64,000 nt of DNA, from contig CAIIXF020000346.1 of NCBI GenBank assembly GCA_903813345.2, positions 64,001 to 128,000 of the forward strand, written 5' to 3'. Below are positions 23,391-34,949 of the stretch, piece after piece. Under the pieces are notes generated by a model. It saw only the letters and a list, made by a program, of their open reading frames with translations. It did no database searches and had not been told where the DNA came from. This DNA is from Owenia fusiformis (Eukaryota; Annelida; Polychaeta; Sabellida; Oweniidae). The first letter of the stretch is position 1. Each line of letters starts with the position of its first letter. The position numbers and the translations under genes were made by a program.

Positions 23391-23552
23391 AAAATATCGA
23401 AGTACAAAAAATAAAGGAAATGGGCCAAAATAAACCATTGTGAAAAAGCCTGCTTGAAAGCTCATCGTCTCTAGAACATCAAAATATCTAAGTACAAAAT
23501 GTAAAGGAAATGAGCCAGAGTAAAGCATTTTGAAAATGCCTGCTTCAAAGGA
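23391..23552. repeat. ~70-bp direct duplication
   Basis: 'agtacaaaaaataaaggaaa' through 'gcctgcttgaaag' at about 23391-23461 recurs at about 23482-23552 as 'agtacaaaatgtaaaggaaa' through 'gcctgcttcaaag'. The function is unknown. Confidence 0.6.
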
Positions 23553-24027
23553 AACTCACCTTGTGAGTTTAAAAGTCAAATACATGTATAAGTATTGGTT
23601 CATTTGTAAGTGGAAGAAAGAAACATTTTTTTATTTACTTTAAAAAGAGGCCTGTATTTTATTTTACATTTGAACCAAATGGTCGATGCTGTGTGCAACC
23701 GCCCATTCTCAGACTGCAACACAAATGCAGATTCAACAGGACCCCTCCCCCTCAAAAACATAGCCTATCTGTGCTTCCTAGACATTGTAAAATGGTTGAC
23801 TTGTTCTATCCCTGCAGAAATGTTTACATTTCACGTGTGTGCTTAAGGTTGACATTGAGCTATACCATGTTGAAAGAACATGGCTATACATCTTGCTACA
23901 CAACTTGCAGAGATACGATTTAGTTTTCAAATGAACCGCATTGATGTATTCTTCCAATTAATGTTTTCTAGGCTGCAAAATGCAACCCCAGTAATAACTT
24001 AAGAGATCAAGGACAGTACTGCCAAGA

Positions 24028-24130
24028 AAATGATAAAGGCTGCAGCAAGTGGGCATGGTTTGAGCAGGTTGCAACTTATGGCAAAGGCAGGGAGGGTCTG
24101 CAATACCCTCAAATTAAAAAATATGACAGC
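24028..24130 (+). pseudogene. Short conserved-looking peptide fragment of unknown origin
   Basis: The frame reads 'KKMIKAAASGHGLSRLQLM' followed by 'AKAGRVCNTL'. It resembles a small helical segment of a transposon protein, but I cannot place it in a family. It lies just before the direct-repeat block at 24266. Confidence 0.25.
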
Positions 24131-24265
24131 ATCAGCAGGACTAACAACAATCCCTGATAACAAGATGAATATTCTGAAATGGCAACAACCCTCAAACCAA
24201 GGAAAAACCAAAACAAATTCAAAACTGAACCTCAACAAGAAAGCACAACCCCACGCTACTATAAC

Positions 24266-24960
24266 CCAGGGAAAACAACATTATGGAATCACTTGGACTT
24301 GCACCAGCCAAAGCTGCCAAAAATAGTCAACATAGTACAGATGAAACAACCCTGGAGTCTCTTGAACAAGAAATCCTTTGGGAAGCAAGACACAAAGGTG
24401 CACTACAGGTCATAACAAACTCACCCTCAGAAATCCCAAAAGGGCTTATCCCCAAAATAACATACGGGGATGCCTGAAAAAGACACTACAGGCATCAAAG
24501 AAGTGTTCAACACGTTAACATACAAACACGAGAATGCAGCCACTTTACACAGCAAAACCAGATTTGCCTTTCATACAAAACAGAGAGACACCCTTAACAG
24601 CAAACTTGTCAACACTGTGGGTAAAACGGAAGTGGAGAAAAGTACTAAGGAGCTGAGAAACACAGCTTCAGAATACAGATCCAAATGGAAACAAGCCACA
24701 ACACCTAATCAATGCAAAAATAAAATAGACAAAATTGGTAGCTAATATGTTGTCATCCACCACAATTTTATAAAATGTGTCTTACGTCTTACGATTGGAA
24801 TTCCATGCAAATTCAACCATCATGACCCAGTTCAAAAATTGGTTTTCTTTAAAAAATTACAAATGTTGTACATTCAATTTGAGAGACTAATCTGAAATAC
24901 TATGGCTCAATTCCAAATGGTTTTTGCTATTTTTCAGTAGAGGAAAGGATTAAATTCTGC
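24266..24960 (+). repeat. Direct repeat copy 1 flanking a LINE 3' end; carries a broken frame
   Basis: It aligns with 25729-26330: 'aaaacaacattatgga', 'gcaccagccaaagctgccaa', 'aaacacagcttcagaataca' and 'tggaaacaagccacaacacc' are shared. Two frames that join through a small shift near 24470 encode a Lys-rich segment ('TKELRNTASEYRSKWKQATT'). The frame is better preserved here than in copy 2. The unit may be part of the LINE or an independent element. Confidence 0.65.
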
Positions 24961-25069
24961 TTAAAAGTGACTATTTTTGGCCCATGTTTGAGGCATTTGT
25001 TTTTTGCATTCTTAATTTACTATCGGGGAGGCTCTTCATCTAGATTAGCCGCCGATAGTTGTTTATGTG

Positions 25070-25683
25070 CAAGAGAGCTTGCCTCCATGGCTGCATTGGT
25101 CTCTCCATTCAGGCTTCCATAAAACTCTGGACCATTTATGTTCTACCTAGACTCACCTATGGTCTGGAAACAGTGATCTTCACAAGACAGACATGGGAAA
25201 ACTGAACCGTTTCCGAAGGAAAACCCTCCAACAATTACAAGGTATTCCCGAAAGAACTCCAAATGCAGCCACCCTACTCCTCACTGGTCAAATCCCAATT
25301 ACTGCTACCATCGACAAACTAGCCCTTAAGCTTGCATGTAGCATCTTTAGATTACACAATAGTACCCTACTTAAACAAATTGCAATCCACCAAACACTCA
25401 AATTAGAAACCAATACTTCACCATGGTTCACCCGAAAGATGGATGGAGCAAATCTGTGTACAAGGCTGCGAACATCAGATGTATACAAGACCTAATAACC
25501 AAGGCTAAAACAAAGCCCACTCTCAAATACTTATGTACGCTGCTGTCAACTCCAGGATCCCTACACAGCTCCTGGGCGAACAGTCACCTCAACCACCATG
25601 ATACACTCAGAGCAACTGTAAAGGCACGACTAATGACTGGTACATACATCCTCCAGTCCAACAGAGTTTCTCTTAACCAGTAA
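25070..25683 (+). pseudogene. LINE reverse-transcriptase C-terminal region, frameshifted
   Basis: Three successive frames read through a LINE C-terminus. 'KLWTIYVLPRLTYGLETVIF' comes first, and then 'KLNRFRRKTLQQLQGIPERT' followed by 'NAATLLLTGQIPI'. The last is 'VKARLMTGTYILQSNRVSLN'. The order YVLPRLTYGLE, L..fQ...L..iQg.P.RT.naA, vkarl.tGtY.LQsnR is characteristic of a marine-invertebrate non-LTR family. At least two frameshifts make it inactive. It is bracketed by the direct repeats at 24266 and 25729. Confidence 0.75.
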
Positions 25684-25728
25684 AGAGTTCTTCTGGTTAA
25701 AACATTACACCCACCCTACCATCCTCCA

Positions 25729-26330
25729 GAAAAACAACATTATGGAAACTCTGGGACTCGCACCAGCCAAAGCTGCCAAAAATGGTCAACATGGCACAGA
25801 CCAAACAACCCTGGAGTTGCTAAAATAAAACATCCTTTGAGAAGCAAGAAACAAAGAAGCAATACAGGCCATAATAAAAAACTCATTCTCGGGAATATCA
25901 AAAGGGCTTATACAAAAAATAACATGCAGGGTGCCCAAAAAAGACACTACCACCATCAAAGAAATCTTGATGATAATTTAATAATAATCTTGATGATAAT
26001 TTACAAATGCAGGAACACATATCCTCACCAGCAAACTTGCCAACAGCATGGGTAAAAAGATAGAGAAAACTACTAAGGAGCTAAGAAACACAGCTTCAGA
26101 ATACAGATCCAAATGGAAACAAGCCACAACACCTAATCAATGCAAAAATAAAAAAGAAAACATTGGTAGCTAATATAATATCCTCCTACACAATTTTAAA
26201 ATGTGTCTCAAGTTAAAAATTGGTTTTCTTCAAAAAATTAGAAATTTTGCACATTCAATTTCAGTGAATAATCTGAAATATTATGGCTCAATTCCAAACA
26301 GTTTTAGAAATATTGCTATCAGGGAGGCTC
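25729..26330 (+). repeat. Direct repeat copy 2
   Basis: This is a diverged copy of 24266-24960 with an internal deletion and a small 'aatcttgatgataattta' tandem duplication at 25959-25999. The encoded frame is interrupted by several stops. Confidence 0.65.
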
Positions 26331-27135
26331 ATCATCCTGATTAGTTTCTGATACAAGAACATTAATGAATATGTAATAAGGAGATTTCTCAAATACAAAA
26401 TGTGTGCATTGACCTCTATGAACCAGGAGAAACATTTGTAATGAAATGAAATTACGAGGAGTTCATGGCAAAAAGTTAATATATTTCACTTACTAAGCTT
26501 AATGAAAATCTGAATTCAAAGACTGTAACATTCCTCCAAATAATAAGAATGGTAAACAAAAATTATTGTAAAAATCCTAAAATAAAGTGTGCACTTTTTA
26601 GATTTTTCGAAATCAGACATGTGAAGAAATGACATGACCCAGAAATATTCTAAAATTGAAACAATTTTTTGTTGGCCTGCTCGATAGATCTGATTCTCTC
26701 TTTAAGGAAACATGAAGGGTAATATGTTAGTTTTGATTCTTACATAAGATATTGATCATGATTATATTCATTTAATATTGTACAGAGTATGGCTTTGATT
26801 GATTCATATCAATTGAAATATTAATAGATAACAATATATATTGAATCAACTTGTACGTGAATATAGGACTCTGCAGAAATCTAAATATATATAAGCACAA
26901 GTGCCAAAGGGAAAGGACCAAAAGTTGATATGGAACTTAGCAAGAAAAAGCAAAATCTAAGTGCATACCAGTCAAGAAAAAAACAAACCCCATATAACCC
27001 AAAACCATGATCTAAAGTGAAAAGAAACAATGTCTAATACCCCCTTTCCCCCACCATTCAAGAACCAATATCACAATACAAAACCAGAAGACCCTATCTC
27101 TAAAGAGATATTCCTAAATAAATTTCCAATATGAC
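26331..27135. other. Unannotated AT-rich sequence
   Basis: No gene or clear repeat was recognised. 'agatctgattctctctttaa' at about 26687 also occurs at about 54167, where it forms the right end of a TTAA-flanked element, so a fragment of that family is present. Confidence 0.4.
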
Positions 27136-27519
27136 ATTTTTGTTTCATCTGTTAACAGGTCACCATGCTATTCCCATTGCTTTAGAAGACTTTGGTTTAA
27201 CTGTCTTCATTGGTAAAACATTTACCAAACCACCATGGGTCAGAAGTACTTAGCTTTCCTGTTCAGACAGACGACTGCAACAAAGTAATGTGCATTACTG
27301 TGTCATTGTGTTTGGACCCAATTATGGGAACCTGGACCCCAATTTTTATAAAACTGCATTTCCAAGGTCCACTAAAAAAAGCTGGGATGAGATGAAAACA
27401 CCGAAATGTTTATTGTTTTTAGCTTGAAATGTTTACAGAATCGTGTTGTAGGCTGAGATGTGAAGAACTTTTGATGTATGTTGAAATATCTACATATTTC
27501 TGATAATTTATATTTTCAG

Positions 27520-27632
27520 CTCAAGCAAAGAGGTTTTTCAAAACCAGGCAAATAGAGCATAGGAGGGTTAAGCATCTTGAAAAGCTGACTTCACATAAAA
27601 AGCAGATCACAAGAAGAAACAGATTGAACAGA
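27520..27632 (+). CDS. Internal exon encoding a basic helical segment (unrecognised)
   Basis: The acceptor is 'tatattttcag' and the donor AACAGA|GTAAGT. Between them one frame is open for 37 codons. It reads 'QAKRFFKTRQIEHRRVKHLE' then 'KLTSHKKQITRRNRLNR', which is very rich in Lys and Arg and predicted helical. Splice signals and the clean frame support a real or recently real exon. Upstream, 27137-27400 has another possible exon after 'ctgttaacag', but with an internal stop. The 10-kb element begins 240 bp downstream, so it may have landed in an intron of this unit. Confidence 0.4.
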
Positions 27633-27872
27633 GTAAGTTATATAATACACCTTGGTTTCACCTATATTTCTGTTCTGATACACTTGGTGTGCTTCAGGCT
27701 GATCACCCAGAAATGGCAGAAAATCCAAAATGGCTACATTGACATTTACCCAGAATGCCCAAAAAGCAAACCAAAAAAGTGATTTTTCCAAAATTAAAAT
27801 GGTAGCCACAAAATAGGCAAGCTTTTAAACCTGAACTTACAGGAGGGACGTCTGTATTAAAGAGGAACCATA

Positions 27873-28128
27873 AAGTCGTGACCATTTAAAAAGAGAATGA
27901 ACCGTTTAGTCCCTTTTTGAAAACCCAAAAACGTAAAAACAGCAGTGCATTTCATGTATTTCAACCGTCAATGTTTTATTATCATATTAGATTTACAATA
28001 TTTATACAAAGTATATGAATATTTCATCAAACCAGATAAAGGTAAAATCATTTTATCAATACATATTCATGTTAATGTCTAGTAAAATTGTGTTTCTTCT
28101 TATCATATAGAATTTTCTATGTAGCTTC
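27873..28128 (+). repeat. Left terminal inverted repeat of the 10-kb element
   Basis: 256 bp aligned gap-free with the reverse complement of 37622-37877. The mismatch I can point to in the outer 230 bp is one base in a 'gggttt' run near 27920. Two more lie in and after the first palindrome. Confidence 0.9.
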
Positions 28129-28640
28129 TAACTAGACTTACAAATAAACTATTCTCAGATAGAAATTTCTATACAAATATTCCATTGTTTTTATGTATAG
28201 AAATTTCTATGCAGATGACTCTGGAAATATCAATTTTTGTCATTTTAATTGGTTATCGGTATAGAAATTTCTATGTGAAGGCCGTCGGAAAATAATAATT
28301 ATGTTACTGGTAAAACATTTCTCCTCGTATAGAAATTTCTATATTGATAGTCAAAAATAAAAATTGAAACGCTTCATAGAAATTTATATGGGTGCATATT
28401 TAAATTATGTTTGCTGGTATAGAAATTTCTATAAGGATAGAGTAGAAAAATAAAAATCGAAACTCTGTATAGAAATTTCTATGTGGCCCAGAAAAATTAT
28501 TTTCCTAGATTGCCTGCTGTATAGAAATTTCTATATAGTCAAAAATATAAATTGAATGCCTATGTAGAGATTTCTATGCGGGTGTAGTCGAAAACCTTTA
28601 GTGCTCAAAAATTAAGTTTGTCCGTATAGAAATTGCTATT
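28104..28640. repeat. Left palindrome array (about 11 x TAGAAATTTCTA)
   Basis: Copies or close variants of 'gtatagaaatttctatac' occur near 28107, 28158, 28196, 28258, 28328, 28374, 28418, 28467, 28520, 28564 and 28624. They are spaced about 40-70 bp apart with unrelated AT-rich spacers. Conservation of the palindrome but not of the spacers indicates selection or sequence conversion on the motif itself. Confidence 0.9.
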
Positions 28641-29106
28641 TGGATAAATTCAAAAAATTAAAATCGAATAATTATATAAAGAATGTTTGTAATTAGTCTT
28701 AAATTTTCGGCCTATTGTAATGGTATTTGAAATAGTATTTGAAAATATTTGGAGGTATAGCCAATGCAGTCAAATTACATCACAGCCAGAAAAATTATTG
28801 ATTTACATGGTTTTTTGTCGCTGAAAGTTATGAAAATAAAAAATAAAACATTGAGTGGCTCTGGCACATGGGGAAAAGGTTTAAGGATTTAAGCCCTTGA
28901 CTGAGTGCAATGTGGAATGATCATTCTTTGAAGATGTTGGTAATTACAAAAATATTTTTACCATGTCACCTAAAAGATACGAAATCACTAAAATGACATA
29001 TTTTAAATAACTTTTTGCAAGGGTCAAGATGGCAAACCACCAATTTTTATCTGTTGAGTGAACTTGTCACCTTTGCAACCACCTAAGGAATGACCTTGGA
29101 ATCGTT

Positions 29107-29300
29107 ATTGGTTATTTCACGCACAATGCGTTATGTGAAATACTGTGTTCGGATTGGCTGAAATCGGACACACCTTGTCTAGCTATGTGTGAATTCCAAA
29201 CTAATGGAGGGTAGTGTAGGCATAGTGTAATTTGACAAACTTAGTCTAGCCAATCAAAACACAGTATTTCATATAACTGCATTACATTCTATAACCAACA
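29107..29300. mobile_element. Imperfect foldback element
   Basis: 'ttggttatttcacgcacaat' and 'tgtgaaatactgtgttcgga' pair with the inverted 'agccaatcaaaacacagtat' and 'tctataacca' on the right. The arms are about 55-60 bp. Confidence 0.5.
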
Positions 29301-29887
29301 ACTCTCCACTATATGACCCACCCAAGGCCGTGTCAGATTCAATTAAAATCTGCTTAAAGATTAGTATTTTTCAAAATTGTACGGACATCGACAACAATTA
29401 GTTGATTTTTAGACATCGTATGGGCGCTGCGAGAACTTTACCTCGCACATAAAAAGTGCAGATGCCTAACCGATTTTTTCTCAATTAAACTCATCGGACC
29501 CTACCCTGTCGGCGCCCGTACGGTCACCGTAGGATTATCGTACGTACGGCTTTCGGTGATATCGTATGATCATCCTGTCATTTCGTACAACAATGCAAAC
29601 GTAATGATAAAATCAACTTGATTCTAATTACATTTCAAAAGTTTGCCAGAGACCCCCAACGCGGACATGGATGGGGAATTTGACAAAATGATATTGGCCT
29701 GTCTTGTTCCATACCCCGGGGCCACCATGGGAGCAAAATATCTGGTCAAGTATTCCCCATCCCGGGCCCTTCCCCCGAATCCATTCTATTTAAACATCAG
29801 AGTTACTTGTCAAGAGACTATACTCATTAATGTTGAGAGATAATATGGGTCACATTTGCTTCGATTTCCATTACTATACGATGAGTA

Positions 29888-30320
29888 TGTTGATCTTATG
29901 GGACAACTCTCGTATACTGTACAAAATTCCTATCCCTTTGTGCAATATTGTGTATCAAATTAATTTACAAACATTTCAAGTTGTTATCGTACCGCAATAA
30001 AACAATCAACATCATTTTTAATTTACATATTGTGGTTAAAAGCAAATATGGCCTTACTTCCCGTACTCAATCTACACCTGATTCTAATTTAAATGTTGCG
30101 AGATGACTTGCGAGATGACTACACGCTCTATTTTAGTTTTACTATTGCCATTAGAGATGTCATGATCTTACTTTTAGATTTTAGTTCACTAGTTTACTTT
30201 TTGAGCTTTTGTATCATCCATTTTCTCGTCCTTCGAACGTCGTCCAAAATAGTTCTCTGTATATCATTTTAAGATGTTAGAGCAAACATTTCAGGACTTA
30301 TGGGACAACCCTCGTATTCT
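29888..30320. repeat. Two same-orientation mariner-type ends
   Basis: 'cttatgggacaactctcgta' near 29896 and 'cttatgggacaaccctcgta' near 30299 face the same way. Both resemble the inverted end 'tacgagggttgtcccat' at 12664. The matching left ends are not visible, so these are truncated copies or solo ends. Confidence 0.4.
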
Positions 30321-32054
30321 GTACATGTAGATATAAACGTTCCACAATCGCCCATCATGATGATAAACCATGGCATCTCATTTCTTCTCAGCCCTGAGAA
30401 AGGTGAAACCGAAAGATGCTATGAGTATCAGAATGCAATCGCCATATGATCTGAACAATTCCAGGTACCGTAGTCTGTTATAAGTGTTAGAAGGAAGTTT
30501 TCATTTTCCTCTGTTGTGTCATATTCCTCGCCCAATAATCAAACAATATTTGTCTTCTTGATATGTAATCGAGAGTACCATGTGTGTACCCTCTGTCGTG
30601 GTATTTAGATATTCCAAGATGAGCGTTTGTGTTTTCATCGAAGATATATTTTGACTGAAACATTAATGAATGGAAGCTATAAAATAATGTATAAAAAGTT
30701 CAGGATTTCCATTGCGAGGACAGAATGATGTACCGTTTCGTTTTAAAATACATTTTTATAAAATCTGTTATAAAATACATGTATATCATAACCCAGCTTA
30801 TTATTGTATTAAGTGTTTTTATTAAAAACCTACCTCGTATGATCATGGTTTGAGTTTACACCGGTCGACCAGTCAATCCCCCAAACAGCAACCGACAATT
30901 AATCGCAGTGATATATCTCACCTTTCGTTTCACATTCGCATTTGACTCTAAATGACAACTAGTAATGGGCACTGGTATTTTGAATTCTTACGCCATTTTA
31001 TGCAAATCTCTTATTGTGCAACGATTAAAATGCTTTGATAGTACATTACGTTTGTTGTTCTTAAATTCCAAGTTGGTTATAATTACTGCATATTCAGGAT
31101 ATAAACTTGAACTAACTGCTGACCTGTGGACGTTATACGCAGTATTACAAATTACAATTACAATGATCGGTCAACTGGTCAAGTAGGAGTCTGTTTGATG
31201 AGTAAACTCAGGCTTGCGATTTGTTAACATACAATGTTACGCATCTCTTCAGATTGAAATTTACACAATAGCCCACAAGATTGAAAAGCACATTTCAATA
31301 TTGTATGATTTATGTATAAGGAGCTCCTCCCTTTATCTTTCCGGATTCACTCAAATGTATTAAAATGTACAAATATCTGCCTTAAGGCATGATTTAATGT
31401 AATTTGGGAGATGGTATTTTCAATATGTAAGCTTATTTAGTGACAGATTCAATGGTTTTATCAGTTGACTTCATGCACATGCATAGTAAGCCCCTGAGAC
31501 CTTTACATTAAAACCTTGTGTATATACCACGGTAAGATCATTCATATGTCAGGGTAAAAAAAGATAATTTAGTCAAGAGTCATCCTTCTCGGATCAATAC
31601 CTCAACAAGTCAATAAAGGATGATACAAAGTGTAGGCCTAAAATATTTTAAGGGTCACGATAAGTTGGCCATTTGGGCTAATAATGGCCTGCTTTGTCAT
31701 TAATCGGCCTCTTAATTTTCAAGCAACTAAACATTTGGAGTATAGGGGTCTAGACTTTTTCGTACGATTTTTATCAAAGTAGAGCAAACCCCATCACATT
31801 GCCAAAAGCTGGCTTCCCCCTCAATAAACTCGTGTTTTCGTGCCTGTGTCCAATACTCTTTTATACAAAAACATTATATTATAAACAGCTGGAAACTTTA
31901 TATCATTACTCACAATATTATTCGTCAGTCCAATGTTGTTTGGCAGTGGTACAACATATAGAAAATAGTTAAATAACAATGGCAAGAATATTGTAACGAC
32001 GATCTCAAAACTAAAAATAAACTACATATTATAAAGGACTTAAAATATTACCCT

Positions 32055-32852
32055 CTATCACACCAAACTAGTTCTTACCCGTTCTTGCCAGTCCTACGAA
32101 AACGTCGTAAAACGGGCTCAATCTGGCTGTGGTCGGGAAATATGTCTGAAATAATTAGCTTCTTCGTTCTTAAACAGTCTTCAATACGTCCATTTCGTTC
32201 GCAGTTCGTTCAGGTCGCACCACGTCGGTGTGCAACGTCGTAGAACGCGTCCCTTAGTCTAGAAGGTCAACATGACCTGATTACAGAACGGTATGGTCGC
32301 CATCGAATTTTGAATCGATTCAAAATTCTAAAATCACATTCCCGTCTGAGAACGTTCATAAAGTTCGTGAATAGACCTTAGAAAGTTGCAGCTACGTTCA
32401 TTCCGTTCGCACACAGTTTAAAACCAGTTTTGAAGAACGCAGTGGCAACTTGTTTGGTGTGATAGCTATATTTTTGCTAACTCGTTCATAAGTAGTGTTA
32501 AATACGTTCTTAATCAGTTTAAACCAGTTTGCAATTAGTTCTACCTCGTTCTCAACACGTCCTCAGACAGTTCAACTCGTTCTTAAAACGTCTCTAGGAG
32601 GATTGAAGTACGACGGTTCCGTTCGTAGTACGTCCAGCTCGTCGTTAGTACGTTGTCACTCATTCTAATTGTAGAACGTGACGACCACGAGAACATTTTG
32701 AGCATTGTCTAAGATCTAGAGGACCTACCCGTTCGAGTACGTTCGATGAAGTTTGTAAATAGATCCCAAACGGTTCTTAGTAGGTCCAGTCCGTTCGTAC
32801 ACAGTTGAAGCCCGTTTTCGAGAACGTAGTGAGGACTAGTTTGGTGTGATAG
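32055..32852. mobile_element. Inverted-repeat element rich in 'acgttc/acgtc' words, tandemly duplicated end
   Basis: It begins 'ctatcacaccaaactagt' and ends 'actagtttggtgtgatag'. A second right-type end, 'cttgtttggtgtgatag', lies internally at about 32449-32465, so two related units are joined. The body is packed with 'cgttct', 'acgttc' and 'acgtc' words spaced about 20 bp. There is no coding content. It is nested in the 10-kb element. Confidence 0.7.
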
Positions 32853-32996
32853 TAGGGTAAGGTATACGCAATAGTTAAACCGTGCATGGTGTTGCAATGC
32901 GTAAATATATCTTTTGTTATGATATCTACCTGAATACACTTGTCATTCTAACCCATTAAAATCAAACAGAATATCTCAATGATCAAATAAGATACA

Positions 32997-33378
32997 CACG
33001 CGGTTCTAACTTCGACCGTTAATTTGAATTTTTGACCTACCGGATGTTTGAAAATCAAGGATTACGAGTCTCATACTGCACCGTTTTCTTCAAACTTGTT
33101 CCATTCAAAGCATAACACAAATCCCTTTCTGATGGTACATTATTCTCTTCAACAGAGTCCCTACTTCCAGCGGCATTTTGGTCCCCAGTTGTAAGAAGGC
33201 CTTCTAACAGCTGGGGACCAAAACGCTGCTAGAACGAGGGACTCTTTACAATAAAGTAATGCACCGACAGAAAGGCAATTTTGTTCTGCTTATAATGGTA
33301 AAGGTTTGAAGAAAAACGGTGCAGTATGAGACTCGCAATCCTTGATTTTCAAATTAACGGTCGAAGATAGACCGCGTG
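32997..33378. mobile_element. ~380-bp near-palindromic foldback element
   Basis: The left half pairs with the right half: 'cttcgaccgttaatttgaa', 'gagtctcatactgcaccgtt' and 'agagtccct' each have an inverted match. The centre 'ggtccccagttgtaagaagg' to 'ctggggaccaaaac' completes the stem. The left arm has a ~24-bp segment missing from the right arm. It is nested in the 10-kb element. Confidence 0.8.
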
Positions 33379-33489
33379 ATACAGTCACGACAAAAACTGA
33401 GCAACTTATATACGAGTACATGTTTTATCTTGTGGATTAAAGTGGTGAGGTCAATTGAAATAAATAGAGAAGCGCATTGGCACAATATA

Positions 33490-33666
33490 CACTTCTACAG
33501 ATTTAAATCAGACATCAAGGAAAGGGTTCCAGATCGGTTCACATGTAACATTCACAAGTGCTCAGAACAGGGGGTACTGCATGATTTTGAAAGGATGTAT
33601 GACCGAAGCTACGGGCCTGATATCTCAATTCGATCCAGCCAATTTATTTCCGATAAAATCAGATAA
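33490..33666 (+). other. Open region upstream of the candidate spliced gene
   Basis: Two overlapping frames are open here for 50-70 codons; one contains 'DRFTCNIHKCSEQGVLHDFE'. A possible acceptor 'cacttctacag' precedes it at about 33490. I cannot choose a frame, so coding is only possible. Confidence 0.2.
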
Positions 33667-33868
33667 CACAACAGGCAAATATTCTAACTTGTCAAAGGCT
33701 ATTCTTTCATCATGTTTGGAGATAGAAATATGACTGATGCATATTTCTTTATTGGAGTCCACGGTTACCTCTTAAATGAAGTTATTAAACATTGTTAAAT
33801 CAACTAAACATGCCAACACTCTCAAAATTTGAACCAGACTTATAATATAGTGAGCATTATATACCTGA

Positions 33869-34252
33869 GACCTGATTCATCGTTTCAAAGTGGTAAAATG
33901 CTACCGTATGCGCAAGGGAGGAGACCATATTTACTCGATTGGGAATCACGAGAACATACAAAGAAAACGTTTAGAAGGAAACGCGAAACTTAAAGGTACG
34001 ATTTAAGTAGTATTATGATGTCGAAATTGATCAAATAAGACACACCATAAACACATTAAGGATACCTTATGCTATGCATGTACGTTTGGGACTGATACAT
34101 AATGTCTATTTTTTTGTTTTCTAGCCACGTATGTGATCCAGTACAGCTATACGCTTGTCCATAAAGAGTGTATTTTGAAGCACGTTGGCAAGTTATTTGA
34201 AGAGTTATACAAGAAGCAAGTTCGTTGTTTTGCTAACAATATGATGAATTGA
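33869..34252 (+). CDS. Candidate 3' end of a cargo gene in the 10-kb element (two exons)
   Basis: The upstream frame (open from 33869) ends at AAAG|GTACGA (33995) in phase 1. The downstream exon begins after 'tttttttgttttctag' at 34125 and stops at TGA 34250-34252. Joined, it runs 'GGDHIYSIGNHENIQRKRLE', a short link, 'ATYVIQYSYTLVHKECILKH' and 'VGKLFEELYKKQV'. The spacing of IYSIG, a downstream R, a Lys-Glu-Cys helix and a final aromatic patch is faintly like T5orf172/GIY-YIG-type domains. This is weak and by eye only. The intron would be 129 bp. The exon 1 start and any upstream exons are unknown. Confidence 0.35.
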
Positions 34253-34523
34253 TTCTGGTGGAAGATATACTTGTAAGTTAAACTTATTTAAATAGTTGCA
34301 CATATCTTTAAGAATAATATTATTGTGATTATTCCCATTCTAACTTGAGCTAAAAATAAGAAGGCGTATTCCTAATTCACACGTGTGGCATCTGGGAATA
34401 CATCATACAATAATAATTTAAAGATGAATGGGTACCTCAGTGGAATTGAATAATTATAAAACCGTTCACGCGTGTATCTCCTTCACATGTGCCTAAAGTT
34501 GCTTCTTCAGAAAATATAGCTTA

Positions 34524-34917
34524 CAAGGGTCGATCCAAAAGTTTTGCATCGTGTGCTCTAAAAATCTTAATACTTTATGAGTATTTTTCATATCTTATCT
34601 CATCCACCCCATATGTAGTAGTTTCATTCTGCGTAAAATAAGTAATACATTTGATCAGTAACATATTAGTTTTCTGAAAATGAAATAGCGCTTCAGTTGC
34701 TGAAATTACCAATACGGTTTAATTCATTCAAGCTCTACATACCCTGTTGTTGTATTGCTATGGTAACTAGATGCATATTATGTTGAATTTTGAATTCATG
34801 GTTTATCACACAAAATGAAGCTACAATGTAGGGGGCGATTAAGGCAAAATGTGTATATTATTCGTCAAAGAAATTTTTTTTAGAGCAAACGGTGGAGACC
34901 TTTTGGATCAATCCTCG
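34524..34917. mobile_element. 394-bp mariner-type MITE, TA target
   Basis: The left end 'caagggtcgatccaaaag' and the inverted right end 'cgaggattgatccaaaag' are flanked by TA (34522-34523 and 34918-34919). The subterminal 'gctctaaa' is also shared. The ends resemble mariner families with 'cgaggg.tgatccaaaa' termini. It is nested in the 10-kb element. Confidence 0.7.
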
Positions 34918-34949
34918 TACACCAATTTTTGAATTTGAACCTGATGTGA

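Larger units (their letters stand above)
28690..32050. other. Interior of the 10-kb element, left part: no gene recognised
   Basis: It contains a hairpin at 29107-29300 and two mariner-type end sequences. Apart from these I see no coding sequence. A GC-richer patch at 29480-29780 has an inverted pair, 'gatggggaatttgac' and 'gtcaagtattccccatc', around about 29670-29765. Confidence 0.4.

Noticed and set aside
28104-28640. CRISPR-like array
   Set aside because: The repeats are short palindromes with variable spacing inside transposon ends of an animal genome; there are no cas genes or uniform spacers.
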